Shown here piece by piece: positions 48,263 through 61,200 of a DNA stretch of 64,000 nucleotides. The stretch spans positions 34,197,093 through 34,261,092 of the forward strand of contig CM041091.1 of the NCBI GenBank assembly GCA_023079485.1, given 5' to 3'. A program made the translations under genes and the position numbers. This DNA comes from Archilochus colubris. Taxonomy: Eukaryota; Chordata; Aves; Apodiformes; Trochilidae. Positions within the stretch are counted from its first letter, which is position 1. Every line of letters begins with the position of its first letter. Below the pieces are notes generated by a model. That model was not told the origin of the DNA. It saw nothing but the letters and a program-made list of their open reading frames with translations, and did not search any database.

Positions 48263-50630
48263 AACAAGCATGTTAGGAATGTTTTGCCACCTTTGGGAGC
48301 ACAAAGGGAGGGACACTGGGTGGGCAGCGCAGCAGGAACAAGCCCTGTTGGCTTCCGATGAGCTGAGTGCCTCTCGCTGACCAACTAAAGCTGAGGGACA
48401 AGGGAGGAATGAGCTGCCCAGTGTAAACATTTGAGGAAACACAAAGATCTCCTCTGGCCCAGTGACTTTGGTTAAGTACCCTCCTTTTGGGCCTGGCACC
48501 TCAGAGATGACCCAGCTGGAGACCTCAGCATGGCCAAGGTAACGGGTACAGCCTAAATATGAGCCAGGGTTCTCCTTGGTTTGATGGTTATCAATAAACC
48601 ACTCCAAGACTTCCCCTGATAAAAGGGACATTAAGATATGACCAGATCATGGGGAAATGAGGATCTGCATAGTACTCAGTCCTCGCTTTATTTCAGATTT
48701 TCACATTGCACTCAAGTTTTCTGAAGCTCTGCAGGAGAATGCAGCCAGCTCACTGCCTGACCTTGGAGTGGGAAGTACAATTACCAGCACCAAAGTTCCC
48801 TGGCAGTTTTCTCACATCAGTCCCCATTGCACCCAGCCACAGACAGTCAGGATTCACTGTGACCTGGGCTCTGAGCCATTCTGGGCTGACACAAGGTGTG
48901 TTTTGGCACAAGAGCAACTCCATGTTTGCAGGTTCAGTCCCCAGTTGCTGGACTCAGCCATCTCAAGGGCTTCACCTGGGCTGTGGCCAAGGCAGTCACA
49001 GCACCAGGCTCCCCATTAAGCCCTGCTCCCTGCCTTCAGAGGTGATGTGGACAATCAAGTGCCATCCACAGGCAGCTCCTTGGTGTCCCCAGGGCTGCAA
49101 GAAGTCTCCTGGCTCGCTGCACATGCTTTTTCATCCAGCTTGTGGCCACTGTCCCCTTTCTGCCTACCTGAAATGTCCCCAGCAAACGTTGGCAGCAATA
49201 ACAAGGACACACACACACACCCTCCCCATGCAGCCTTCCTGTACCTCCTACAGCTTGTCCTTGGTGGAGTTAGATGCACAGAAAGCGCAGAAGAGCAAGG
49301 CAGTGAGTCAGAAGGCTGAACACATTAATGCCAAAGGGATCAGGCTGGGAAGAAGCTCCTTTTCCCAAGTCCACAATGTATAACTTTCAACTGTTGCCTT
49401 AAAAAATAAAATTGGAGTAAATATCACAACCATGTAGCCATTGCTCTTGAGTTTAAGCAACCTCTTTCATACATCAGGCCAATCAATATTTATTAAATCT
49501 GGTTTCTTTGTATATCAAACAGGTTTTAAAAGAAGACAACCTGCTCCAGTTTCTCCTTTTTTCTATCTCTACAGCCAAACCTGGAGAGAAATGGCACATT
49601 CCCAATGCAACATGTATAACACCAAAAAAAAAAAAAAAAATTCTGCTTCTGCATCACTGCTAAGTTCCCCATAACTACTCTTTTTTTGACACCATACAAA
49701 ATTTGACCTCTTACACCATACACCTAGCACTAAATTCTGAGAGTAGAGTTGGACAATGCAGGCATTTTGGTAGCAGCTGCTGAGACAATGGGGTGCAGGA
49801 CACCCACCAAGAAGCTTTCCTGAAGGTCTTCTCCTCACTCAGATGTGCCAACCACCTTGCCTGCATCTCACTGATGTGTTTTCACTCTTGCCATGCTCAA
49901 GCACTTTCAGGACTGTTCCTCTGCTTACACTCTTATAAAAAAGTTTAGGTGCCTTTTGCCACTGAATTATCTAAATAAGTATACATGCTTTCTGGCTCTG
50001 GAAATCAACAACTTAAAAATATTTCCCTAAGATTATTTTATTTCTTAAACCATCAGTTTAGCCTATTTAACTTTGGGAACTTATATGTTTTCTAAAACCT
50101 TTGCCGGGAATTTCTAAGTTTCAGACCACTTTGGTCATTGTAGAAAATTAGATTAATAAAGAACCTTGAACAATTTAAGTGCTGTAAAACACATTTAACT
50201 AGAAATTGTGACAAAATGGAGCACAGAGTTCTCTGCCATCTGAATATTTGCCAGTGAACTAGTCAGAGAAGTCAAGCTCTTATTAAGTAACATTAATGAT
50301 AAGCACTGCAAAGTACTGAAATTCAACACATACATTTTTACTTGACACTTTCCTTCAGGTTTTGAGTTTCAACTTGTGCTTTAATGACCAGTAAACCATC
50401 ATTACACAACACTAAAATCGTCTGAAGAAGGAACATTACCTTCCTTTATTGAAGACTCATATCTAAGATAAAAAAAATGCAATTAGAAATCTCCAAAGAT
50501 TTTTCAGTAAGATGAAGAAGGCAGTACCCTAAAACAAGCAGGCAAGAAGTAGATCATGTGCATTACAGAATGCTGACATATTTATTGCTTCATCCTTCCT
50601 AGAAATTTAACATCTGAGGTTCTGTCCTGT
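48263..50630. other. Non-coding, GC-richer, longest open frame
   Basis: Holds the longest open frame of the window, 225 codons on the plus strand at 48706-49383, and part of a 186-codon minus frame at 48071-48631. Neither has a signal peptide, domain, repeat or family motif I can recognise, and base composition here makes stop codons less frequent. A (CA)n tract lies at 49207-49222 and a 17-A run at 49624-49640. I do not call a gene. Confidence 0.5.
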
Positions 50631-53600
50631 TGAGGTGATTTACTTTCAACTTAGAAGCATCATCGTTTTACTCTTTAACACCTTTACTAACTTAACAAAA
50701 GCAAGTTCCAGTTCCCTGATACCAAAGTCCTCAGTTTTCTGTTTTAAACTCATTCAGATTGATCAAGACCATTCTCTCCAAATCTTTGATAAGAAACCTG
50801 TGTTGGCTACAGAAAAACGCTGTTCGGCAGGACAAGTGTTATTATACAGAACAAATGAAGTGAATTTTCCCCTCTACAAGAACAGCGAGGTGCCTGGATG
50901 CTTTCCCAGACATAGCTGGCATGCAGACCTGTGGAATGTTGGAACAAAATGGGTGTGGATCCTGTACAAGCCTCACACAGCCCCACCAAGTGCTTCAGCA
51001 TCCTCACCTTGTCCATAGAAAACCATCTCATCTTGGCTTTGTTAAAAGCCAGAGTAAAACCGCCAGTAACTTGAAAAAGTTAAAAGGCCAGAAGAAAGGA
51101 GAGAGGAAGAAAAATGAGGATCTGTTCTGGGTAGAATCCATGATAATTAGTGGTAAACTCTGCACAGTTCAACATTGAAAAATATTATTGAGATTTTTAA
51201 TTGGAAATTTTAAGATAGCATAAGCAAACTACTTCAAGTATTTCAAAGTGCTATTTACATTGCTCCTGACCAGTGACATGTGACAACTGATGAAAAAACA
51301 ATTGCTGGAAATGGAGTAGAGCAGAGACAGAGGAGAAAAATCAGCTTGGAGGAATGAGAAAGCCATGGAAAGGAAACATCTCCAGTTGCAGATGAGAAAC
51401 AAACTACAGATCAGATAAATCTCTGAACCCACACTAGGGCAGTAGAAGTGAGACAAGCAGCTTATGGCTCTCTGGGTTTGAGGAATGTTAAATCAGAGTA
51501 AAATCACCCAAGAAGTGCCTCTGGCCACTGCTCTCACACACACACAGCAAAGGGAAATACAGCAGTAGGTGCAAAGCAACCCAGCACTCTTGGAGAGCTC
51601 TTCCTTGGGGCAGTGCTAGTGTGTAGGTCCTAATGATCTGTTTCAGCACAACAGATATTTTGTTCTTCAATCCTGAACCACAAATTCAATAATATTTTCC
51701 ATAATTTCTGTGTAACAGGCACACAGTACAGAAAAGCCAACTTTTCTTCCAGTTGGGTTTATTTAGCAACAAATAAATTTTTAAAAGTACTGGGCTGGGT
51801 AGCATGGCAGGAGCAGAGCCAGGTTCCTGTGTGCAGTTGCTGGATGAACTTCCACCCACACCTCTGCCAATGCATCCTCATCCCTTCAGCAGTGTCCAGC
51901 ACCCCACCCCAGCTGGGGAGGCTTTCAGAGCAGACTTGGCAGTCGTGCCACCTGCCTAGCAGCTGTTGTGATAGAAAGGCAGGGATGCAAAAATGAAGTT
52001 CCCAAATCCAATTTTCACTTGTGAATTGAGGCTCTGCTTGTACCTGGCTCTGCAGAGGTGAAAGGCTGACTCCTTGCCCTGCCACCAAGGCTCCACCATC
52101 ACCTGCTAATGATGTTTTGCATCCAGCACCAGCATCAGGAGCTGGGAGTGAGCTCAGGCTGCCTGGGGGAGAGATTCACAGCCCAGAGGAGATGGCACAG
52201 CAGTCTGATGGGAGGTGGGCAGGTTGCACGGGCAGCTCCAGGTGAGTCCTGCTAACAATCCTGCCCAAAGCACAGCTCACAGGATGCCCAGGAGCTTGCA
52301 GGGAATATGCCTTAGCAGAATTCACACCTATACTTTGCAGCTGCAAGTGCCCATCCAAGAGCAGCCACTGGCAACTCAGTGATGCTACCCCAGCTCCTCA
52401 TGGACCTCCCTAACTGCACTGGTTTTCCTGCAGGTGGAAGGCTGCTTAATGGGTGTCCCAAAGATCAGTAAGAAACTGCCCATTTATAAAGGCTTATTTC
52501 TGACCAACACAAGGGAAAACCAAGTGCATAAAACCCAGTGTTATTTTCTGCTTTCTTAATATAACAACTATTGTCTAGGTTGCCCATGGACCTCGGTGGA
52601 GGAGCAATAATAAACACCCTCACCCTTCAGTCCATACATACAGGCTGATTCCAATCCCTGCCCTAGAATCATACTTCCAAAAGCAGGAAATTTTGCTTTA
52701 CTGTCAGCTGTATCATAGCCACAATGCACTAAACATTGCAGAAGTAGAAGATATTTTATTAGCTGATAAGCTGGACTGCTATTCACAGAGGAAGAAGATT
52801 ATCAAACAAATGACACTGAGAACCAATAATGGGGGAGAGGCTGATGATTTCTGTAAGCCAAATTCACCCACCCCTGTAGTTTACTAAGAAAATTAGGGTT
52901 TCTTCTTGCTGAGCTTATGGGAACACTTTACCCATATTTCAACCCTTCTTTCCTCAGATCTTTGACATCACTGCTTTCTTTCTTGAGAATTTACATTAAG
53001 GACAATTATAAAACAAAAATATACCACCCTTCTGGAAAATATACAACTTCTTATCTGAGGGATGTGGATGTTCTTCTTGCCAGTCTACAGACATGGAGAT
53101 TAAATTTCAGAGAGAGATTTATTTTGTTCTATTGTCCTGTTATTCACCAGGGGGTTGTGCAATGCAAGTAATCTGATCAGAATAATGCATAGGGACATAT
53201 TTCAGAAAACCAATAATTGTGGTAACGTTGAGCTCTGCAAGGTGCCAAAATAAAGTCCAAAATCACTCTCACTCTTTTCCACAATTCCTTAATCATGGCA
53301 TCATAATATGCTGCTCTGTTGTCCATTAAAGCCACAAGCTTGAAGTAATCAATGCTGGACATTTGGAGATTTACTGTAATTTTAGATCTACAGCACTTTT
53401 GCAGGCTGAAAAGCAAAATTATATTTTATAGATGTGCCATATCTTACATTTTACAGCTTCACTTCTTTAAGCTGGCATGGTGCAGGTTTTGTTGTTGACT
53501 TGAGAGGTTGTATTTTTTTTTTCTTTTAACCTGAGTGCTGCAGGTTTTTTTATGATGTTAGGAAGCAGTTAAGGCAAACAACAGAAAAAATTACTGAAAC

Positions 53601-55550
53601 TGATGGTATTTAAATTCTGTTTATTTCCTTAACCTTTTGACTTAGCTATACAAAAACTAATCTTTCATAAACAAGTCCCAAACAAAATCATTGCCTATTT
53701 TACTTTCCTTAAGCCCTTGTGGAATAAGCAGAAAATGTAACAAGATCTGTTTGACCATTTTTTTATCCTGTTCATATTTGCAATGATTTTATAACTGATG
53801 CTTGGTTTGCCTCTCCACATTAACACAATCAGTGCATCCTGGGATTAAAAACCATTTAGGGCCCAACTCTTAAAGAAACTCCCCACACAGCACTATAATG
53901 AACACTGTTCCTTTTTATTGTTGCTATGTTTATTGCTATGCCAAAGACATCACAAAGCACAATTCTCACTCTAAAAACAAAGGAGTGACCCACTTCCCAA
54001 CACTGCTCTTGTACAGGGGAAGCAGAAAAGGCTTTGAGGAAGAAGTGTGAGACCCCCATATGGCAAACAGGACACTAAAGTAGGGCTGAGACAAAAGTTT
54101 CACATGCCTTGGTACAAGTGTTCATGAGTTTTCTTTCATTTTCAAGAATACGTTGGCACCTTGTAAGAAAATGAACTCCTCATTTCCTCATTCCCTCATC
54201 AGCTCTGTCTGAGGGGCAAGGCAATTAAGCAGCTCCTTTAGGAGCCCCTCTAAATGTTGGACTGGGGGCATCAAGGGGCTGCAGATGTTGTCAAATGTGG
54301 TGCTTCAACTCACAGCTGAGAAAGCATCCAAGTTTGGGCCATTACTTCACCATGCCCTAACCCCTAAATACATTATAAAAACTGCTGAAGGCCACTTGGA
54401 ATAATGATGGAGCCACCCCCAGCTTGCACAGAACAGACCTGAGCACATGCTTAGAGGCTTGTATCAATTGGAATCCAAAGGTCTGCTCATATGAGTTGGT
54501 CAGCTGGCATCTGATGCTCAGACTTGTGGTTATGGATGTACCAAAGCCAGCTTGTCACGAAGCATGGCAATTATGAGCCAATATTTTAGCTAATATTGTG
54601 TAAACATGCAGGCCCTGACTTCTAATAGTACCTTTCAGCCAAGTGGAGCTGAAATCCATACGAATGAGGACTCCTCAGCAACTACTGAAATATTAGAGTT
54701 CATGTGAAATATAGCATTGCTGGCAGAGAAAAAAATATGTGAGTCCTTGTTAGGAAACAGAGTGCAGAAAATATATTTGATTAATGTATTTTAGAGGAGT
54801 GAATTATAGCTTAGCCACATTGAAATGTGACCAGACACTTTGAAACTGTCACTGGATCCTATTTGAAAGCACAAATGGTCACGTTTTACATTTCCTGGGA
54901 AAGGCAGGCACTCCAACCAGCAAAGTTACTGAGAAATTATGTTACCCACTGAACAGCAAATGCCATTCCCTGCAGTAACTCCTGTTTCTGCAGAAGACCC
55001 CACTTCTACATGCCACCTGGCAGCAGTGCAGCTGAATTTTCCTGAAGGAAAGAGACCTCAGCTCAAGTAACAGATCTCCCAGTCCTGCAGGAGCAAGAGT
55101 AGATACCCTGCAACTGGATAAACTGCAAGGAAAAATTCTTTGTAATTGCCTGTTCAAGGACCAAAATGTGAACATCATGTGTCACAAGGCAAGAATGAGA
55201 TGGAGTAGATCCAGCTAGCAACTGATGTTCACAAACCAGACATGAAAGCCTCCAAACCCAAAGCCATGAGGTGCTTGTGAAGCATCCTGCAGGCTCTGAT
55301 CTCACCCTGCAGGGAAGGGGGACATGGCCATTGATTTCAATGAGTGCAGGATCAAGACCGTAATGCTTATAGCAGCCATACACATCAGTGTAAACCTATT
55401 TGTAACAGAACCTGAGGGCACACTTCATGTGTGGCTGGGAGAAAAACCCACTCACAATGGAGGGCAGGAGCATTCTTGGAGAATTTATACTACAAAAGAA
55501 AAAGGAAAAACTTTCCTCCATGCCTCTATGTGAATTCATCAATTTAACTT
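50631..55550. other. Non-coding, no feature recognised
   Basis: Plain sequence with moderate AT content. A 127-codon frame at 50635-51018 is without family resemblance. A CACCAGGGGG core at 53145-53154 loosely resembles a CTCF site. A (CA)n tract lies near 51535-51546. No gene or repeat family is recognised. Confidence 0.55.
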
Positions 55551-57835
55551 ACACTTAAATGGAAAATCGCTATACAGAGACCATAAAAACGTATTATGTT
55601 ATCAATTGAATGGTTTACACTGCTGGCAAGCTCAGGGAAAACACAGCCTTTCACCAGCACCAGCCAGAGTGAACTGCATTATGAAGGATCCCATATATAT
55701 CTTTAACTTTTGTACATGGCAATTCTCTTCACATGTGCTCTCCTTACCTTAAATCAAGTGAGTGATAAGAAGGATGACCACTGGTAGAGACAGGAAGATC
55801 TAAAGAAAAAGAAAAGCTGGGAAGGAAAATAAAGGGAAAATAAAGTTAGGGATGAAGAGACAGAAATGGAAAATAGAGCAAGAAAAGGGCAAGGTGCTTC
55901 TCAGGAGCTCAGGATAACAAATGCATCTCAATAAAGGCAAGTTGCTCTAAAAGGAAAACAATTGACACACATTTCCTTCCTAACGTATATTCTAGTTCCA
56001 CATGGCAGGAGACAGGGGGCAAGAGGAGACCAGAAAACAGGGCAGAGAAGGCCCTGTGCTGGGCACCACCTTGGCTTAGCAAATATTTTCTGCAACAAAT
56101 CCAGTTCTGATTACTGCTAAGAGGTAATATACAGATGTAGGAAATACTTTCTGAAAACTGAATTTTCTCACACCATTTTTGGTTATTATTATTTTTTAAG
56201 TCAAAATCAGTGTTGGGGCAACCAACATGGAGTGTGGGAACAAGCCCTGCACCCTGCTTCATTCCTCTGCCTCTCCTCGGTCAGCAGGGGCAGGAGGCTG
56301 GGGAGAAAACCACCTCAGCATCTCCTGTGGTCCCCCCTCATTACCATCTAAAAATTCACTAATGCAGAGAACAAACATTTCTCTAAGCACAGAAAAAATT
56401 AAACCTAGATTTGGAAAGAACTGTTATTTTTTTTTCAAATCCTTTGTGAGGCATCCGATGGTCTTCACTCGTGAACAACCCAAAAATCATTTTACTTTTT
56501 ACTTCCCTTCCCCCATGGAGCAGTTCAGTGATTATTGAACAAGTATCACAGGGATTACTGATGTTAATCAGGACCACACAGCCACATTAGACAGAACTTT
56601 TTGTAGGAACTATCCTAAAGAATGTAAATTAATGGCAGAGATTGTTCTGGACTGCTGACTGCAGCAGTGGTTACATCGTGTTAAGAAAACAGCATCAAGC
56701 AAATCCCAGGAATTTGGGCAATGATGACAGGAGCAATCAAAGGAGGGCTGGAAATCTACTTATTAATGAGCTAAAGAGATTGGTAGATAAAAATTATACC
56801 TTAGAAGAGAAGGTGTGATGCAGTATAAAAAATCCTGCTCAGCACAGACGAGCCAGATCATGATCTTCTGACTCAAAGAACACAATCAATTAAATGCTCA
56901 CACATTCAAAGGAGATGAAAAGAAGTTTTGTGTTGCCCAACGTGACACTCAGACAAATAAGATCACAAGGACTGACAACACAGGAATATTCAAGAATGGA
57001 CATTTACCCATGAGAAAGGAGCAGAACCAGCAAAACAAAGCACTAATGCAAACTCTGGAAGCAGCATTACACAATCTTCTGTTTAGAAGCCCATTTCCAA
57101 CACTATAAGCAGAATAAGATTTAAAGAAAAGATAGTTCCCCAAATTCATGACTCCATATGTCAGTGGTGGCCATGGCAGGACACTGCATTGCAACTCCTG
57201 GACACTTTTCCTGGGCAATCAGATCTCTGCATTTTATGAAACTCCTGCTGACCAGCAGTGACATCCAAAGTCACACTGAAAAAACCAAACCAGACAGCAA
57301 TCCAGCTGGAAGTCTGTGCTTACATCATGACCCACCTGATCTCACTGACCACAGAAATCATTCTGCTGGTAAAACTCTGCAGCAGCATTGGAAACAAGAG
57401 CACACCAGGTTTTATTCAACTGAAGCTGCCTGAAGAAGAGCCACATAAAAATGTTGTTAAAATAAACTTTGGTTGTCAGAGACCTGGTGTAAACCAAGTG
57501 TAAACTCTGAGTGGATTTTTACTACAGACTCGTAAACCTCTGAAAATAAAAGTTTGTGGTGGAAACACAGAGACATCCATCATGGGAACACTGGGTGCTC
57601 CCACTGCTTGCAGGTACTGGACCCCCTGCAAATCTCCCTTCTCCAAAGCTGTGTCTGTAACTGATTCCTGCAGCTCCACCAATGCCTCCTCCAGCACAGA
57701 ATTATTTCCATGCTGGCACCCTTCCAATCTCAGGCCACAGCCAGCAAGGCAATTCCTTTCCTCTACTTTTTTTTTTTCACATCCCTCAGGAAAATTTCAC
57801 GGAAAAGACACAGCTCTTGTTGGTTGTAGTACATC
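55551..57835. other. Non-coding, no feature recognised
   Basis: The first 100 bases are AT-rich with two CpGs and an ACTTAAA-type NKX-like core, which might be a small element but is not convincing. The remainder is plain, with short overlapping open frames. Confidence 0.5.
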
Positions 57836-58220
57836 AAGATCCCAAAAATTGCTACTAATTGTAACGTTTGTAATTATTTCTAGCTTTTAATATTTATAAT
57901 GACTCTTCATGGTTCTGTTGACCAGAGGGAAATGTTACTCCCAAATGTGTCCAAGTGTCAAATTTGCCATTACATTTCATGGAAAAAAAAAAATGCCTTT
58001 TAAGAAGTCATGAAGTTTACTTATTGAAAATTAGAAATGAGTATTTATTGTCAGATCTCCATCTGAGATTGGAGCCTTTTGTTTAACACTGTCTAGAAGT
58101 GTAAATTATTCAAATGTTTACATTTGAATGCTGCTGTACTCTAATGACTCCATTTTCTGCAGTGTATTAGTGGTAAAATAATGAAAAGCTTCATTGGGCT
58201 GTTAAGCAAACAGCAGCAAC
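57836..58220. promoter_or_regulatory. AT-rich candidate element with inverted E-boxes
   Basis: AT-rich, repeat-free sequence containing the inverted repeat ATTCAAATGT / ACATTTGAAT at 58108-58129 (10-bp arms, 2-nt spacer). The arms carry CAAATG and CATTTG, which fit the E-box consensus CANNTG used by bHLH factors. TAATTG-type homeodomain cores are also present. CpG retention is weak, so confidence is low. Confidence 0.3.
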
Positions 58221-61200
58221 AATTTCTCATGGTGCAGTGGCCCAGGGCAGCCTCGTGCTCCTCTGGAACTTGGGGAGGGAAAATGAGGCTCTCTGCCACC
58301 ATCCTGCCCTACCCAGAGACCACAACATCCCCACTGCCTGGGCTGTAGCACTAAGGTGATCAGGTCACTGTTAAAAAACAGGGCTTTGGTTTTCCACTTT
58401 CAAGATGGAAGCACATTTAAAATCTGTACAGAACTCAAAGGGGTGGCTATGAAGGCTCAAAGTATGATTGTTTGGGAGCACTTCAAGGAGATGAAAGGCT
58501 TGAACAGGGAAAGCCGAGAAGTTTAGAAAAAATTAGAACTTCTTATTTTATTATTTTACTTGAAAATAAGGGAAAAGATACACCTACCACTGTTCTTTTC
58601 TAGAAGAACTGTCGTTTGTTCTCAGTCTGAGAAAAGACAGGAGCTTCCACTCCTTGAGAAATCCCTCCTCAAAAATACCCTTGCACCAGTCAGAGAGCAG
58701 GAGAAAAAGGCAGCAAAAGACTCCAGGGAAGGCTGGAGGTCAGCATGTCACCTGTGCCAGCCCTGGGCACCACTGTCTGTCCCATCCCCACACCAGGGCA
58801 CAGCCAAGGTCCCTCCACCCCAACACAGCCACGGAGGGAGTGTTGCTCTGGGTTGGCACAGAGGCAATATTTTCTGTCAAGAGATTTTTTCTGAACTTTA
58901 GCAGATGCATTACGTGGTTAATTTTTCCCCTCTCCAGGGTTTTGGTGGGATATCCTGTTCATGCATCCAGAGCCTAGCATACAGGTGACTGGAGTTTCTC
59001 ATATTTAAAGAAAAAACAAAACACACACGCACGCAAGGGGAAAAAATGTTTTTTAAACTGTTAGGACAGCTTTTTCTACCTCATAAAGAACCAAAAAGAG
59101 GCAAAAGTCCATTTTTCCCACCATTATAACCTCAGTTCCAGCCCTCACCTGTGTCACTTCTGTTACTCACAGTCCAAAGTACTGCAGCTGCCCTTGTATT
59201 TTCTGCCAGTATAATTTTTTAAATACACAAATATTATACTCCAGGGCATGTTTTCCTAGGCCAACAATGCATGCCTCACTTTTATTGTGAGGCACAAGCC
59301 CTTCAGTTTCATGTTTTCTGACCTCCCAAGAAATGTATTAATGACCCTATAAAGCTCTCCCTGGCACATATTCATATTAATACAATATACTTCTTTGTTT
59401 TTATATTACATAGTAAAAGAGGGAGGTGGGAAGAGGAGGGAAAAAAAAAAAAAAGACAGTTCTTTCAATATCCTTCCACCACAAAACATAGTTCAGAGGG
59501 AAATAAACCCACAGTGATCTGAAGAGGGATAGATGACATAATTTAAGGTATATTTTAGCCTGGTTCATTTCTACTGCTAATCTTTATTTTGTTCCCTGCA
59601 GTTCTGACTCTACTGAACCCAGTACCAAAGTCCAGCAGCTGCTCTGCACAAGCTGCCTCCTGCCCCCTGAAGGAGCCCAGAGCAACCTCTGAAAAGCCCA
59701 GAGCTACAAGAGTGTGTTCAGACCCCCACTGCTCCCTCCATCCACCCTGTCCATGCTCACAGGTGCAGCATTCAACCTGGAGCTGGAGAATGGCAAAACA
59801 GAGCTCTGAGGGGGCAGGAAAGTCAAAGATTTGAGCACAAGCCCTACTCTTGGGTCCCCCAATGAGTACACATTTTCTGCCTTATAAAAAAAAAAAAAAA
59901 GCAAATTACAAAAGCAACAAAAAAGCTGGATAAATAACTTCTGCCACCATTTCCTCTAATTATTTTTTTATTCCCAAACAATTAAAATTAATTTACTGGA
60001 GGCTTAGTTCAATACTTGGGCTACTCTTTGGTCCTAGTGAGCACACTGGGACCAGATTTTGCCATAACTGGCTCATGTACCCCCTGTACACACATTAGCA
60101 AACAATGCCACCAATAAACAGTTTGCTCAGCACTGGTGCAGTACCCACACAGTATAATATGGTATATCTACAGACATTTCCTAATGCTCTGATTTTGCTT
60201 TTTGATGTAGTGGCTACACTAAAATCCCTATCAAAACCTCATATCTAATATTGCCATGCCATTATTGGTCTCTCATTTGCACAGGAGACATAAATATACA
60301 TCATCACCCCCTACAGATGGCAAAACAGGCTCAGCTAGGAAAATAGCACACTATCTTTTATGGCTAACTGACAGAATATGTTTTAACAAACCTTCTAATT
60401 AAATCAAATAGTTGCTAAAATCAAATATAAACTCAAAATGAGTACACTTCCAAAGTACACCCCCGTGCTCCAAACACACAAAACAACCAAAATAATTATT
60501 TTGTCCTACTTATAGAGACAAATCGAGTAAACCCAAATTTCTCCTGCTGTGTCCTCAGCTCTGCAACATACATGGGAAAGGGGACAAAACCTGGGTTCCC
60601 TCCTACTTAAGTCTGGGAATTTTTCCTCCTATTTTGGAGGAAAAACATCACAGTTCATAAAGTGTGTTGGTTTTGTTAACGCAGACCTTGGGTTTTTTTC
60701 CTTCCAACACTTCCAAAACACATTTTAGAAGTTAATTGCAGCACGTGAGCCAACAGCTCTTTCAAAAGGAGGTCTCCAAGCTGATCTCCAACTTTTGATA
60801 AAGTGGAGAAATTGTCACAGAAAAATAAGACACTCCATAAACCCTGTCCTTTTAACAAGGGTAGGGTATTTGCCAGCATTTTGAACTTCTAACAGCATCT
60901 GAGGTTTTGTTTATCTTTGATATTTAAGGCAGAATAGATGGAAATATTCATAATTAATAGTGACTAAACCAAAAGTTTATTCCTTTTATTAATTTTTAAA
61001 TTTAGAAAAATATTAAAAAACATGAAGCTGAAGTTATTTGGCAAGCTTCTTGCAATGCACATAAATAAATCTCTTTCAGCAAGTCTCCAAGGGTTTTAGG
61101 CAAAACTTTGAATGCCAAGGAGGAAATCTAAAAACAATTTCTGGCTTGTTTGTTGAGCCAAAAAAGTGGACAACATGTCCAAAGTACAATTTGAAATATT

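Noticed and set aside
48071..48631. 186-codon minus-strand open frame as a gene
   Set aside because: It reads through the T/A homopolymer tract, giving a run of phenylalanines, and has no recognisable domain.
52577..52600. CR1-like phrase AGGTTGCCCATGGA
   Set aside because: Only a dozen bases resemble the CR1 3' region and the flanks do not match.
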